This document shows positions 32,422 through 41,238 of a DNA stretch of 64,000 nucleotides, in pieces (position 1 is the first letter of the stretch; each line of letters starts with the position of its first letter). A program made the translations under genes and the position numbers. The DNA is from CAVQFD01 sp963724695 (GTDB lineage Bacteria; Acidobacteriota; Vicinamibacteria; Vicinamibacterales; CAVVIG01), in assembly GCA_963724695.1 (NCBI GenBank), contig CAVRVW010000003.1, positions 930,001-994,000 of the forward strand, read 5' to 3'. The notes under the pieces were generated by a model. The model saw nothing but the letters and a program-made list of their open reading frames with translations. It did no database searches and had not been told where the DNA came from.

Positions 32422-32443
32422 AGCGGCTTCAATTTGGTGTAGC
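32419..32443 (+). repeat. Short dispersed repeat starting at a stop codon (copy 2)
   Basis: Begins with the TAG stop of the acyl-CoA ligase gene: TAGAGCGG, variable core CTTCAATTT, then GGTGTAGC. Compare 23054-23079. Confidence 0.6.
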
Positions 32444-32466
32444 TGCTCTTAGGGCACGAAGAAGCC

Positions 32467-32530
32467 CGCCACGAAGGCACGAAGACTCGAAGAAGAATCG
32501 GTCTTCTTCGTGTGTTTCGTGTCTTCGTGG
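32467..32530. repeat. Long imperfect hairpin of CACGAAG repeats
   Basis: Left arm (32467-32495) built of GCCACGAAG/GCACGAAG units, loop ATCGG, right arm (32501-32530) nearly its complement. About 26 of 29 positions can pair. It lies between the convergent acyl-CoA ligase and four-TM protein genes and would work as a bidirectional terminator. CACGAAG-type palindromes are widely dispersed in soil bacterial genomes. Confidence 0.7.
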
Positions 32531-32570
32531 CCCTGGCTTTTTCGTGGTCTTGACGCTGCCCTGTCTCGCG

Positions 32571-32921
32571 TTATCGGCGGCGCTGACGCCAGACCATGAA
32601 CGGCGAGACGATGAGCAGAAGTACCGTCAGGACCACGGCGACGCGCGAGACCTCCGGCGTGAGCAGCCGCTGCTCAGCGGCCTTGAGGGCGACGGTCGTC
32701 GCTGGTATCAGGGCGCAGAGTGCCCACCAGCGTTCCGGGCCGAGGCCGCGCAGCTTGAGCAGGAACTGCATCGTGGGGGCCATCCCCAACGTGATCACTG
32801 CGGCCGTGATGCCCTGACCCGTCGCCGAGCCCGCGTCCGACAGCGCGCCGACGGTGAGAGCCGCCAGCGCGACGACGGCTCCGATGTTGACGACGATGAG
32901 CGCACGAGCGGTGCCTGTCAT
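32571..32921 (-). CDS. Small four-TM membrane protein of unknown function
   Basis: Protein of 116 residues. The ATG at 32921 has GAGGAGG at good distance. Predicted helices: about 7-27 (ALIVVNIGAVVALAALTVGA), 37-55, 65-81 (WWALCALIPATTVALKA) and 91-110 (VSRVAVVLTVLLLIVSPFMV), ending in a basic tail WRQRRR. I recognise no family. It follows the cysteine-rich exported protein by 23 bases on the same strand, so the two are probably co-translated; an accessory or immunity-like role for that protein is conceivable but not shown. Confidence 0.75.
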   Translation of the reverse strand: MTGTARALIVVNIGAVVALAALTVGALSDAGSATGQGITAAVITLGMAPTMQFLLKLRGLGPERWWALCALIPATTVALKAAEQRLLTPEVSRVAVVLTVLLLIVSPFMVWRQRRR

Positions 32922-32944
32922 CCCTGCCTCCTCGTAGCGGCCGT

Positions 32945-33799
32945 TCACTGCAGGTTGTAGCAATTGTGGAACGTATCGCGGATGTTTGCGAGATACCTTC
33001 CGAAGACATTGACGTAGCAGACACCTCCCGCGCACAGAAAGTAGTTTGGCGAGGCGAGGCACCACGCGCCCGCGGCGACGCACATCGGCCAGCTGTCGTT
33101 AATCGACTGGGTGAGCGCACAGCGGCCCCACCCGTACGAGCTGCTGCAGTTGCACGAGGCGTTGTTGTTCATCGCCACCCGCTGGAGACGCGGAGCTGGT
33201 GCGGAGCGCCTCCCCGCCCACTGAAAATCGTCTCTGACCGGCGGGGACGAAATCCATCCATAGTCCCAGAGGATGGGCGCGCTGCCAGAGTCTGCCACAT
33301 AGACTTGCATATCGGCTGCGTAGTGTCCCTGCGTCTCGTAGTCGATCGCGTAGACGTTCCCTTCCCACGTCGCGTGATCCCCATCGTCCCACCCGCTGAT
33401 GTAGACCTCGCCGCCGGGTTCGTATACTGCCTGTGCCTTGAGGGCCGGCGCGAACCAGTTCCAGATCCGGCCGGGGACGCTGGTGCGCCGCGGCTCGCGC
33501 GGCTCGCCGACGATGAGGACAGCGACGCCCAGGCGCTTCATCTTGAGTGAGGAGAAGCGCTTCTCGCTGTCCTCGAGCGCCCTGTGCATCGCCGGGCTGG
33601 CCGTACGGCGCTCTGCCAGCCGCTTTTCGGCTTCGGGGCCCGTCAGGACCCTGGTTCTCGCAGCCCCTGGGCCTGGGGCGGACAGGTCGGCCGGTGCACA
33701 CGAGGCGCCTGCCGGAGGAGTCCCGGGTGTAGCCGCGCCGGCCGGACCCGCCACCAGCGCCAGCCCCGCGATGATCCAGACGATTTCCTTCTGCAGCAT
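32945..33799 (-). CDS. Exported protein with cysteine-rich C-terminal domain, unknown function
   Basis: Protein of 284 residues. A Sec signal (IVWIIAGLALVAGPAGAA) is followed by a Pro/Ala/Gly-rich segment, a basic helical stretch (EKRLAERRTASPAMHRALED), a short hydrophobic strand LGVAVLIVGE, then beta-rich WEGNVYAIDYETQGHYAADM. The last 75 residues hold eight cysteines: CNCSSSYGWGRC, MCVAAGAWC, LCAGGVC and a final C near the terminus, with hydrophobic spacing. This looks like a small disulfide-stabilised domain carried by a longer precursor. I do not recognise it. A four-TM protein follows and an AAA+ regulator lies upstream on the same strand. Confidence 0.7.
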   Translation of the reverse strand: MLQKEIVWIIAGLALVAGPAGAATPGTPPAGASCAPADLSAPGPGAARTRVLTGPEAEKRLAERRTASPAMHRALEDSEKRFSSLKMKRLGVAVLIVGEPREPRRTSVPGRIWNWFAPALKAQAVYEPGGEVYISGWDDGDHATWEGNVYAIDYETQGHYAADMQVYVADSGSAPILWDYGWISSPPVRDDFQWAGRRSAPAPRLQRVAMNNNASCNCSSSYGWGRCALTQSINDSWPMCVAAGAWCLASPNYFLCAGGVCYVNVFGRYLANIRDTFHNCYNLQ

Positions 33800-33940
33800 A
33801 CGTTCGCTCCCTGTTCAGCAGCGGCAGTACGCGCGACCCCGCAGAGATTCGCTCTCTGCCCTGTCTCGTCCGCCTGATAGCGCCGCAGACCCTCGACGCT
33901 TGTCGCTCGATAGACCGACGTACCTGTCCACGACCCGCGT

Positions 33941-35375
33941 TTAGCTCTGGGCGACGGGCTCGCCGCCGGTGTCGCCCGCTGCCCCGTGCCAGCCATTGGC
34001 GGGCGCCACTGCCCCATCGTCCTGTCGCAAATAGACAATGAGCGTGTGATAGCTGATCCCCAGGACGCGCGCGGCTTCGCGTTTGTTGCCCCCGGAGCGA
34101 TCGAGCACGAGCCGGGCGTAACGGCTGGCCCACGCCCGCAAGGTGTCGCGTCGCTGGAGCGCAGGCATCAATGCCAGGCCGTAGTCGCCACACACCGTTG
34201 GAGGGAGGTCGTCGAGGCCGATCACGTCTGACGTTGCGAGCGCGACCGCGCGCTCGATCAGCCGTTGGAGCTCGCGCACATTGCCCGGCCACGCGTAGTT
34301 GAGCAGCGCTTCAGCCGCCGGGGACGGAGAGGCGCAGGGGCCTGGCGGCGCGATGCCGGCTGAGGAAATACCGGGCGAGCTCGAGGATGTCGGCGCGGCG
34401 CTCGCGAAGGGACGGGACGCGGACGTCGACGCCGCTCAAGCGATAGAAGAGATCCTGCCGGAATAGTCTGGCCTCGACCATGCCGGCGAGCGCACGGTTG
34501 GTGGCCGCCACGATCCTGATGTCGACGCGATGCGCCCCCTGACCTCCCACGCGCTCGACAGCAAGATCCTGAATGGCCCTCAGCAGCTTGGCTTGAGCCG
34601 ACGCAGAGAGATCGGAGACTTCGTCGAGGAACAAGGTGCCGCCGTCGGCATGCTCGAACTTGCCGCGTCGGCCGCGAACGCCGGTCGCGGTGCGCTCCTC
34701 GATGCCGAAGAGCTCGGCTTCGACCAGTGTCTCGACGAGCGCCGCGCAGTTGACGGCGACAAACGGCCCATTCCGGCGCCGGCTCAGCTCGTGAATCTGG
34801 CGGGCGACGAGCTCCTTGCCTACGCCGCTTTCGCCGACGAGAAGCACGGTGAAGTCGGTCGCTGCGACACGCTCGACCTGGGAGCGCAGCTCTCGCATGA
34901 CGTCGGTCGAGCCAATGAGGGGCGCGGCTCCGTCCCGCCGCGTCTTTTGCTGAGGGCCGAGCCCCGATCGCGCGAGCTGTGCTCTCGCCCGCTCGATCTC
35001 GAGCACCAGCGAGGCGACGTGCGCCGCGCCGTTCAGGATCTGGAAGTCCCACTCTCCGAGATGCGACCCTGGGTCGAACGTCGCTTCGAGCACGCCGCCA
35101 GAACCGGCGCCCGGAACGTCGAAGGCAATCGACTCGACGCCGGCGTCCCGCCGGCTCTCCCATCGGTTGGTGGCGTCCTTCAGCTGTACCGAACGCACGG
35201 GCACAAGGCGGCGGAGCGTGTCCTCGAACGCGCCGCGCATCAGGGCCACCTCCGCACGCTCGCCGAGGGAGTGTGACAAGGCCTCCAGGAGTCCGGTCAC
35301 ACCTGGCCTCCGGTCGCGACGCCTCGGAAGCAGCGGCAAGTCGGGCGCGGAAGACGACTCCATCGGGATTGTCAT
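33941..35375 (-). CDS. Sigma-54-activator-like regulator lacking GAFTGA, single frameshift
   Basis: About 477 residues from ATG 35375 (AGGAG site six bases upstream). N-terminal GAF-like domain (FEDTLRRLVPVRSVQLKDAT to VLEIERARAQL), AAA+ domain with LIGSTDVMRELRSQVERVA, Walker A GESGVGKELVARQIHE, Walker B GGTLFLDEVSDL, sensor FRQDLFYRLSGVDVRVPSLR, then after one extra C near 34320 the frame continues NYAWPGNVRELQRLIERAV and a Fis-type helix-turn-helix (GGNKREAARVLGISYHTLIV). The loop that should read GAFTGA is ELFGIEERTATGVRGRRG. That loop contacts sigma-54, so this protein probably does not activate sigma-54 promoters in the usual way. Confidence 0.85.
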
Positions 35376-35519
35376 CGGATCTCCTGGTTCGCGGGACGCC
35401 AAAACGACCAACCAAATCGAATGCCAGCTTCGGGCCCACGCGCGTGTTCGAAATCGTTCGACATCCGCGCCGTCTCCTCTCGCCGTGCGCCCTCATCGGG
35501 GTAGCGCGTGCCCGGCCGT

Positions 35520-35894
35520 TCAGCGGCCGGAAGCCAGTTCGGAGCGGGGAACCACATACTCCAGGGTCCGGCTCCACCAGATGCGGCGATCGAAGGCGAC
35601 CGCGCCGCGGTAGCGGACCTCGGCGGCCTCCACCCGCGTGACCGAGCAGCGCAGCACCACGCCGCGCACGACCAGGTCCCCAACCGGCAGCGCCAACAGC
35701 AAGTCGACTGTTGAACCCGGCAGCAGGCGACGCCCGGTCTCGAGCTGTGCGCCGTAGGTCGAGATATCGAGCAGCACCGCCACCTGCCCAGGCCGGACCC
35801 GGGCGGCCAGCACGCCGTGCTCTGACGACGAGCGGCGGCGGCGCTCGCGCCGCCGTTCCTGTTCCGTGGCTACGGCCGTGCGAGCGGAATCCAT
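35520..35894 (-). CDS. PilZ-domain-like protein
   Basis: Protein of 124 residues beginning MDSARTAVATEQERRRERRR. The RRRxxR-like basic start followed by LLDISTYGAQLETGRRLLPG and VVLRCSVTRVEAAEVRYRGA matches a PilZ domain (RxxxR plus [D/N]xSxxG-type DISTYG), which in other proteins binds cyclic di-GMP. Here the second motif is DISTYG rather than DxSxxG plus a distal G, so binding is plausible, not certain. It overlaps the pseudopilin gene by 25 bases and is probably in its operon. Confidence 0.72.
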   Translation of the reverse strand: MDSARTAVATEQERRRERRRRSSSEHGVLAARVRPGQVAVLLDISTYGAQLETGRRLLPGSTVDLLLALPVGDLVVRGVVLRCSVTRVEAAEVRYRGAVAFDRRIWWSRTLEYVVPRSELASGR

Positions 35895-36454
35895 TGCCGG
35901 GAGCGCACGTCGAAGCGCAGCACGCGCGTTTTACCTGTCTCGCCGAAGATCCGCACCACAAACTGCGTCCGCGCGTTTCCACGCACGTACAGGCTGCCCG
36001 GCGTGGCGGTCCCGAGGGGCGTGAAAACGACCATATCGGTCGGTCCCGTGCGAATAGGGTCCACTCCGGCGGCCTGTGCGGGGTTGTCGATCGAAGGCAC
36101 ACCGGGCAGGGTGCCGAATGTCATGCCCGCGAAGTTATCGGCGAGACGTACCGCGCGGCGGAGCTGGCGATCGATTCCGCGTTGAATGTCGGCGCTCCCC
36201 ACGCCATTGCGGTTGCCGTCGGCGTACACCGCCATGGAAAAGTCCGATCCGGTGCGGTCGAAGCGGACGGCGATATGCACACCCCGCACGACAGCGTCCA
36301 TTCGCGCCTCCTGCAACCGGGCCGAAAGGTACCGGAGGGCGCCGATGGCTCGGTACTCGTCCAAGGCTGTGTGAGCCGATGCGCCCGCCGCGACCGAGAG
36401 GGTCGCGGCGAGCCCGAGGGCAAATACCAACTCGATCAGCGTGTAGCCAGCCAC
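35870..36454 (-). CDS. GspH/FimT-like type II pseudopilin
   Basis: Protein of 194 residues with the prepilin cleavage/N-methylation motif at the very start: MAGYTLIELVFALGLAATLS, with G3 as the residue before the cut and Glu at mature position 5 (TLIEL). The hydrophobic helix is followed by AIGALRYLSARLQEARMDAV, typical of GspH/FimT minor pseudopilins, then a beta domain (IAVRFDRTGSDFSMAVYADG). It would be processed by a prepilin peptidase and could serve the secretion operon at 1-6.7 kb, although it lies 29 kb away. Confidence 0.87.
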   Translation of the reverse strand: MAGYTLIELVFALGLAATLSVAAGASAHTALDEYRAIGALRYLSARLQEARMDAVVRGVHIAVRFDRTGSDFSMAVYADGNRNGVGSADIQRGIDRQLRRAVRLADNFAGMTFGTLPGVPSIDNPAQAAGVDPIRTGPTDMVVFTPLGTATPGSLYVRGNARTQFVVRIFGETGKTRVLRFDVRSRQWIPLARP

Positions 36455-36457
36455 GTG

Positions 36458-36790
36458 TCAGTGCTGCTGCGGAGCGCCGGACGCCGGACGCGTTTCCACG
36501 GTGAGCTGGGTACGGAGCTTCAGAAAGCTCTTCTCGCCGATTCCCTGCACGTTCATGAGCTCTTCGATCTTCTTGAAGGGTCCGTTCTTCTGACGGTACT
36601 CGACGATGCGGGTCGCCGTTCGTTCGCCGATGCCCGGCAGCTGCTGCAGCTCGGTGGCGCCAGCGGTGTTGATGTTGACGACGGGCGAGGGTTTGGCGGT
36701 GTCGGCCTTGGCGGCGGACTGCGGCGCGGCGACGAGCGGCGGGCTGACGAGAGCGATGGCAGCCAGGATGGCGAGCGTTCGAAACAGCAT
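36458..36790 (-). CDS. ComEA-like helix-hairpin-helix protein
   Basis: Protein of 110 residues with GGAGGA ahead of ATG 36790. Sec signal or anchor (LFRTLAILAAIALVSPPLVA), then a double helix-hairpin-helix: VNINTAGATELQQLPGIGER and KIEELMNVQGIGEKSFLKLR. This is the ComEA DNA-binding module, which in competent bacteria receives DNA in the periplasm; many non-competent species also carry it. It is upstream of the pseudopilin gene on the same strand with a three-base gap. Confidence 0.86.
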   Translation of the reverse strand: MLFRTLAILAAIALVSPPLVAAPQSAAKADTAKPSPVVNINTAGATELQQLPGIGERTATRIVEYRQKNGPFKKIEELMNVQGIGEKSFLKLRTQLTVETRPASGAPQQH

Positions 36791-36812
36791 GGGTCCTCCG
36801 TGGTGTTGACGG

Positions 36813-37129
36813 GTAACAGTGGATGACCCCGGGCCGAGGCGTCTCGTAAGCGAGGGAGGTCGGGCCCCGGCGAAGAGTTGTGGGCACCGGCCCAGGGTCG
36901 TCCGGACCAGCGGCAAGCCGCGGACCGAATACGCGCTATCACGCGCGGCGCGGGAAATGGTTGCGGGGGCGGTGGTTAGGAAGGCGGCCCGAGGGGCGAG
37001 GTCCGATGCCGTCGGGCAGGCCGCAGCGAATGACGCCTGTGGTTGCTATCGGCGACCGGAGCCATCAGACGAGGCCCGTGTTTGCGCCAGTTCTCGACCG
37101 ACACCTCTGGGACGTGCCAGAGCAACTCG
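36813..37129. repeat. Dispersed repeat of about 317 bp, copy A
   Basis: The first 93 bases, from GTAACAGTGGATGAC to GGGTCGTCCGG, are identical to 47524-47616; the remaining stretch to AACTCG is recognisably similar but diverged. Both copies start at the same base, so the left edge is sharp. The conserved part holds an imperfect hairpin (CCCCGGGCC ... GGTCGGGCCCCGG). No credible gene is in it. Copy A fills most of the gap between comEA and the phosphotriesterase-like gene. Confidence 0.85.
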
Positions 37130-37193
37130 AGGCTGCGGCCCCTCATCGGTGCGATCATGTGGTGGTCGCGTCGTGCGAAAGGAGCCTGACATC

Positions 37194-38341
37194 ATGTCCC
37201 TGACTCGCCGAGACCTGTTGCGCCTGTCGGCCGCCACGGCCATCGCCGGAATGGCCCAGGCTTGGCGTGGCGCCACGTCTGTCCACGCACAGCCGGGACC
37301 GTGGTACGCGGCGCTCAGCCCGCAGCGGGTGCGCTTTCCCAGAAGGATCCGTGATCAGGACGATACTGAAGGACTTTGCGCCCGACCAATTGCCCGCCGG
37401 GTCGGTGCAGATCCACGAGCATGTCACGGGAGTGTTCGCTCCCACGCCCCCGCCAACGCAGCCCGACCTCGTGCCGGGAGTCGTCGCGCCAGCCAATGAG
37501 GCCGAATACCTCGCGCTGATGATCGACGAGCTGAAGATGGCGAAAGCCGACGGGCTGGGGTGCCTGGTGGACGCCGCCTCCAACCAGCGGCGAGACCGGC
37601 CGCACGGTCGAGAACCTGCGGAAGATCTCGTCCGAGTCGAATGTACCGGTCGTCCTCGGCGGCGGCTACTACCAGGACCTCGCAATGCCGGCCAAGTACC
37701 CGGCAGAGATGCTCGCGCTCTCCGAGGACGCGCTCACCGACGAGCTTGTCGCGGACGCGGGCACCCAGCGCTGGGGCGCCCTTGGCGAGATCGCGTCGTC
37801 GCAACCCATGCAGGCCGAAGAGCGCCGGCTCCTTCGAGCGGTGGGTCGCGCACAGGCGAAGACGAATCTGCCCATCTTCACGCATACGCCGCATCAGGGC
37901 TGTCCGAGCTGCGCGGTGGGACAGCTCGATGTTCTCGAGTCGGTCGGCGTCGACCCGCGTCGGGTGTGCATCGGGCACCTGGCAACGATCAGACCTGACG
38001 CCGAGCCTCTGGCGCTCACGGCAAAAGCCCTCGCGAAGCGGGGCGCGTTTCTCGGCTTCGATACCGTCGGCCACATGATGGGCCGCTCGGCGATTCCGGA
38101 GGCGCACAAGGTCAAGTACGTGCTCGCCGTGCTCGAGGCAGGCTTCGAGGATCACGTCCTGCTCTCGGCCGATTCGACGCCTGCGCCGCAGTTGAAGGCC
38201 AACTGGGGCCAAGGCTACGCCTCGGTCATCGCGCAGTTCGTGCCCAAGCTCCGCTACGCGGGCGTGAACGACCGGCTGCTCCACAAGCTGCTCGTGGACA
38301 ACCCGCGGCGCTTCCTGGCGTTCGTGCCGCCGAGTGTCTGA
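37194..38341 (+). CDS. Tat-exported phosphotriesterase-family hydrolase, frameshifted
   Basis: Starts MSLTRRDLLRLSAATAIAG, a twin-arginine signal, with AGGAG upstream. Later frames give VIRTILKDFAPDQLPAGSVQ, IHEHVTG (the metal-binding H-x-H is here HEH), NEAEYLALMIDELKMAKADG, AREGRTVENL-type text, then VGRAQAKTNLPIFTHTPHQG, VDPRRVCIGHLATIRPDAEP and VLLSADSTPAPQLKANWGQG. This is the amidohydrolase fold of the phosphotriesterase (Php/lactonase) family, metal ligands HxH, H in FTHT, H in GHL and D in SAD. Two single-base insertions (near 37345 and 37585) break it. Substrate unknown; lactones are common for the family. Confidence 0.8.
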
Positions 38342-38532
38342 GACGCTCGCCTGACCGGTTCCCGACGCTCGAAGAACCGCCATTCCGTCTCGCCCTTGGA
38401 CCCGCTTCCGCCGAACTGCCCAATTAAGGTGGCCTGGACCCACAGTGCCGCCAGGAGCGCTGCCGTGTCCGACATTCCTGCCTCGCTCTCGAAAACTGCT
38501 GTGCTGTCACCGTTGGTGTGGGCCTGGGTCCT

Positions 38533-39549
38533 TCACTTGGGCGCTCTGCGCTCACCCGCCCTGGCGCCGGCCAGGATGTTGCGCAGTCCGTAGTTGCCTT
38601 CGTGGCACGCGTACTCGTACACCTGTCCCTCGTTGGCGCTCATCGGTAATCTTCCGGTGAACGGCTTGGTAAACGTCGACGGGTCGTCCACCGTGAACTC
38701 GTACATGAGCGTGCCGGCCGAGGTCCGCGTGAATCGCTCGATGAGACGCAGGTGCTCTGCGGAGCCGAGCTCGAAACCTGCGGCCCCGACGCGGCCGCTG
38801 AAGCTCGCCGTCTTGTCGGTGAAGTTCGTTGTCTCGACCACGAGCGTGTCACCCTCCCATCGCCCGCGCGAGTCACCCAGCCATTGGCGGACGTGCCCAG
38901 GAAGATGCCGACGCCCGTCGAGGGGCACGATGCGGACGTCGTGGTTCATTTCGAGGAGGATGGCCACGTGGGTCGGCGACTGGAACACCTGGATGTTGTT
39001 GTTGTAGCCGCCGGGCAGCATGGGTGGGCCCGTGCTGAAGCCCAGGATGCAGCGCTCGGACAGCCCGCGGTCCTCAGGACCCGCGAAACCAATGCCGTCC
39101 GATCGCTTGCGGACGGGCCGTCCACCACCGGCGTCGTGCGCCGCCGCCCGCCGCTTAGCCTCTTCGGTCATCGGCGGCAACTTGCCGTCAGGCGGGTCGA
39201 CGATGATGGAAGTCTGCGTGAGCGCACGAGCCCTGGTGCGATCGGTCCAGGTCTCCTGGCTGTAGGCACCAGGGTCTCCAGAGCGAGGCCTTGTCGCATC
39301 GCTGCCGATAGCGAGGCCACGGAGCCGCTCGGCGTACTGGACGGCTTCCTGTTCGGTGAGCACCGCTTTGGCGGCGAATTCCTTGGGGCGTTCGAGCGGC
39401 GTGAAGGTCCAGTAGTCCCACACGCCCTGCAGGTTCGGATCGCCCCACGGCGTGCGGGGAACCCCGGGACCTGTGCCACCTGACTGCCCGCCCGCTGTGA
39501 GCGGCGCCATCAGCAGCAGGGCTACCGTCAGGGATCGTTTCGTGCTCAC
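38533..39549 (-). CDS. Secreted protein of a large acidobacterial family of unknown function
   Basis: About 338 residues from a GTG start preceded by GAGGGAGG. Signal KRSLTVALLLMAPLTAGGQS. Then VPRTPWGDPNLQGVWDYWTF, RPVRKRSDGIGFAGPEDRGL, SERCILGFSTGPPMLPGGYN, and RWEGDTLVVETTNFTDKTAS, with MSANEGQVYEYACHEGNYGL near the C-terminus. The DPNLQGVW and WEGDTLVVETTNF phrases recur in many paralogues per genome in soil Acidobacteriota, where the role is unknown. Conserved cysteines occur at ERCILG and YACHEGN. Confidence 0.75.
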   Translation of the reverse strand: MSTKRSLTVALLLMAPLTAGGQSGGTGPGVPRTPWGDPNLQGVWDYWTFTPLERPKEFAAKAVLTEQEAVQYAERLRGLAIGSDATRPRSGDPGAYSQETWTDRTRARALTQTSIIVDPPDGKLPPMTEEAKRRAAAHDAGGGRPVRKRSDGIGFAGPEDRGLSERCILGFSTGPPMLPGGYNNNIQVFQSPTHVAILLEMNHDVRIVPLDGRRHLPGHVRQWLGDSRGRWEGDTLVVETTNFTDKTASFSGRVGAAGFELGSAEHLRLIERFTRTSAGTLMYEFTVDDPSTFTKPFTGRLPMSANEGQVYEYACHEGNYGLRNILAGARAGERRAPK

Positions 39550-39664
39550 GCCTCCCTCCTCTCCGAGCGCGGCGACTGACGTCAGCGTCGGTCGAATCAC
39601 CGACGAGTGGCGGTCATGCGGCCGTTCGGATATTAACAGCCGCGGCCGTCGTGGCCACGCCGGA

Positions 39665-40891
39665 TTACAGCTGAAACACCAGGAAGGTACCGCGGAGGTT
39701 GGCGTTGCTCGCGGGCTTCGTCATGGTTGCACGGTGACCAAAGGCGTACACGAACTTCGGGTTTGCGACGAAACACGCCGCGCGCCAACCACGGAAGCGT
39801 CCGAGGGCGCGGCCCATGTCGGCGTAGAGCGCGAGCAGCTCCGCTTCGCCGTGCTCCCCGCCGATGCGCACGCCATAGGGCGGGTTGAAGCAGAAGACAC
39901 CCGGCTGCATGGTGCGCACCGCAGGCAGCAGGCGCTCGATGTCGTCCGGCGTCAGCCCTCGAACGTCCTGCTGCGCGATGACGATGGAGTGGTCGTACGC
40001 GGCACCGGTCAGGCCCGCGGCGCGCAGGTTGCCCACCATCGCGGGAATGCAGCCGGCGTCGGCGTCGAGCGCGACGATGGTGGCCACGGTCCCTGGGAAC
40101 AGGTCTGGCGTTTCGTTCGGCAGACCCCTGAACGCGGCAAGATGCCGCAACGGGAGATCCGCCGGGTGACGAATGGCAGCGCCCACCGCGAGGCCGGCCG
40201 CCTCGATCGGAATCGTGGCGCTTCCAGCCATCGGATCGACGAGCGGCTCGGTTCGCGCGTCCCAGCGCGACAGCATGATCAGCTGCGCCGCGAGCGTCTC
40301 GCGCAGCGGCGCGAGTCCGGCGGCCACGCGCGCGCCACGTCGATGACGCGCGCCGCCGCCCACGTCAATGCCCACCACTGTACGCCGCGCATCAGGCGTC
40401 CCCGCGCGGCGCGCGACGAACACGACGTCCGGCGCGTCGCCGTCGACCTCGGATGCGACGCCTCGCGATGCCAGCGCCTCGACGAGCGCATTCTTGACGA
40501 CGCCACGAAGCTGGAGCGGCGACGCTTCGAAGTCGGACGATGAACCGACCTCGACCGAGAAGCGGAGGTGCTTGCCCTCCGGGAGCCTGTCGTCCGACGA
40601 GAGCGCGGGCAGCAGGTCGGCGAAGAGCGGCTCGAGGCGTACGGCCGGACTGGAGCACAGATCCCAGGAGATTCGCGACGACGTGCGGTGATGACACGCC
40701 GCGACCCAGGCAACGCGCGCGTCGAAGGCGTAGAGCAGGGTCTCGTCCCCCTCGCGCTTCGGCTTGTCGAGGCGCACGTCGAACGGCGAGCGCATCACGA
40801 GGCGCTTGAGCTCGGCCTCCATGACCCGGTTCGCGCCGCCGGAACCGGTCAGGCGCAGGTCGTTGCAACGCTGCGGATTCACGCGTCGCAC
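39665..40891 (-). CDS. THUMP-containing RNA methyltransferase (RlmL-like)
   Basis: About 408 residues from a GTG start. The N-terminal half fits a THUMP-type RNA-binding domain (FEASPLQLRGVVKNALVEAL and the preceding strand KHLRFSVEVGSSSD). The C-terminal SAM-dependent methyltransferase has VDPMAGSATIPIEAAGLAVG (motif I region of this family), IVALDADAGCIPAMVGNLRA and the catalytic FCFNPPYGVRIGGEHGEAEL (N-P-P-Y). This combination is that of the N-terminal part of RlmL/YcbY, which makes m2G in 23S rRNA; other THUMP methyltransferases act on tRNA, so the RNA target is not settled. Confidence 0.82.
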   Translation of the reverse strand: MRRVNPQRCNDLRLTGSGGANRVMEAELKRLVMRSPFDVRLDKPKREGDETLLYAFDARVAWVAACHHRTSSRISWDLCSSPAVRLEPLFADLLPALSSDDRLPEGKHLRFSVEVGSSSDFEASPLQLRGVVKNALVEALASRGVASEVDGDAPDVVFVARRAGTPDARRTVVGIDVGGGARHRRGARVAAGLAPLRETLAAQLIMLSRWDARTEPLVDPMAGSATIPIEAAGLAVGAAIRHPADLPLRHLAAFRGLPNETPDLFPGTVATIVALDADAGCIPAMVGNLRAAGLTGAAYDHSIVIAQQDVRGLTPDDIERLLPAVRTMQPGVFCFNPPYGVRIGGEHGEAELLALYADMGRALGRFRGWRAACFVANPKFVYAFGHRATMTKPASNANLRGTFLVFQL

Positions 40892-41017
40892 TCGAGCTTC
40901 ATCTAAAGTAGGGCCCAGCCGACGAGATCACGTGAGTAGGAACACACCAGGCACGCTTCTCGAGGCGCAGCACGGTTGTCTCACCGGCCGGCTCAAAAAC
41001 CCAACGGCGCTGATCCG

Positions 41018-41134
41018 TTACTTGCTGCTCTGTGGCCGGGCCTTGGCCTGCTTCTCCCTCGCCTGCTGATCCTGTTTCCTCGACTGCTGCTGCTTGCTCT
41101 TCTCCTTGTCTTTCTTGCCGCCCTTGTCTCCCAT
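41018..41134 (-). CDS. Small lysine/glutamine-rich protein (38 residues)
   Basis: Very short gene with an AAAGGAGAG ribosome site ahead of the ATG. It encodes MGDKGGKKDKEKSKQQQSRK and 18 further residues ending RPQSSK. Short highly charged proteins opening MGDKG/MGDKS and rich in Lys are common in Proteobacteria and Acidobacteriota and have no known function. The strong ribosome site and codon pattern make it more than a chance ORF. Confidence 0.65.
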   Translation of the reverse strand: MGDKGGKKDKEKSKQQQSRKQDQQAREKQAKARPQSSK

Positions 41135-41238
41135 GGTCTCTCCTTTCGGTCATTATGGCCCCGCCGGGCGGCGCCCGCGCGCGTATTCAAGAAAGGGATT
41201 ACCGCGCGGCAACCAGACGACGAACCAAAGGGTGACTA

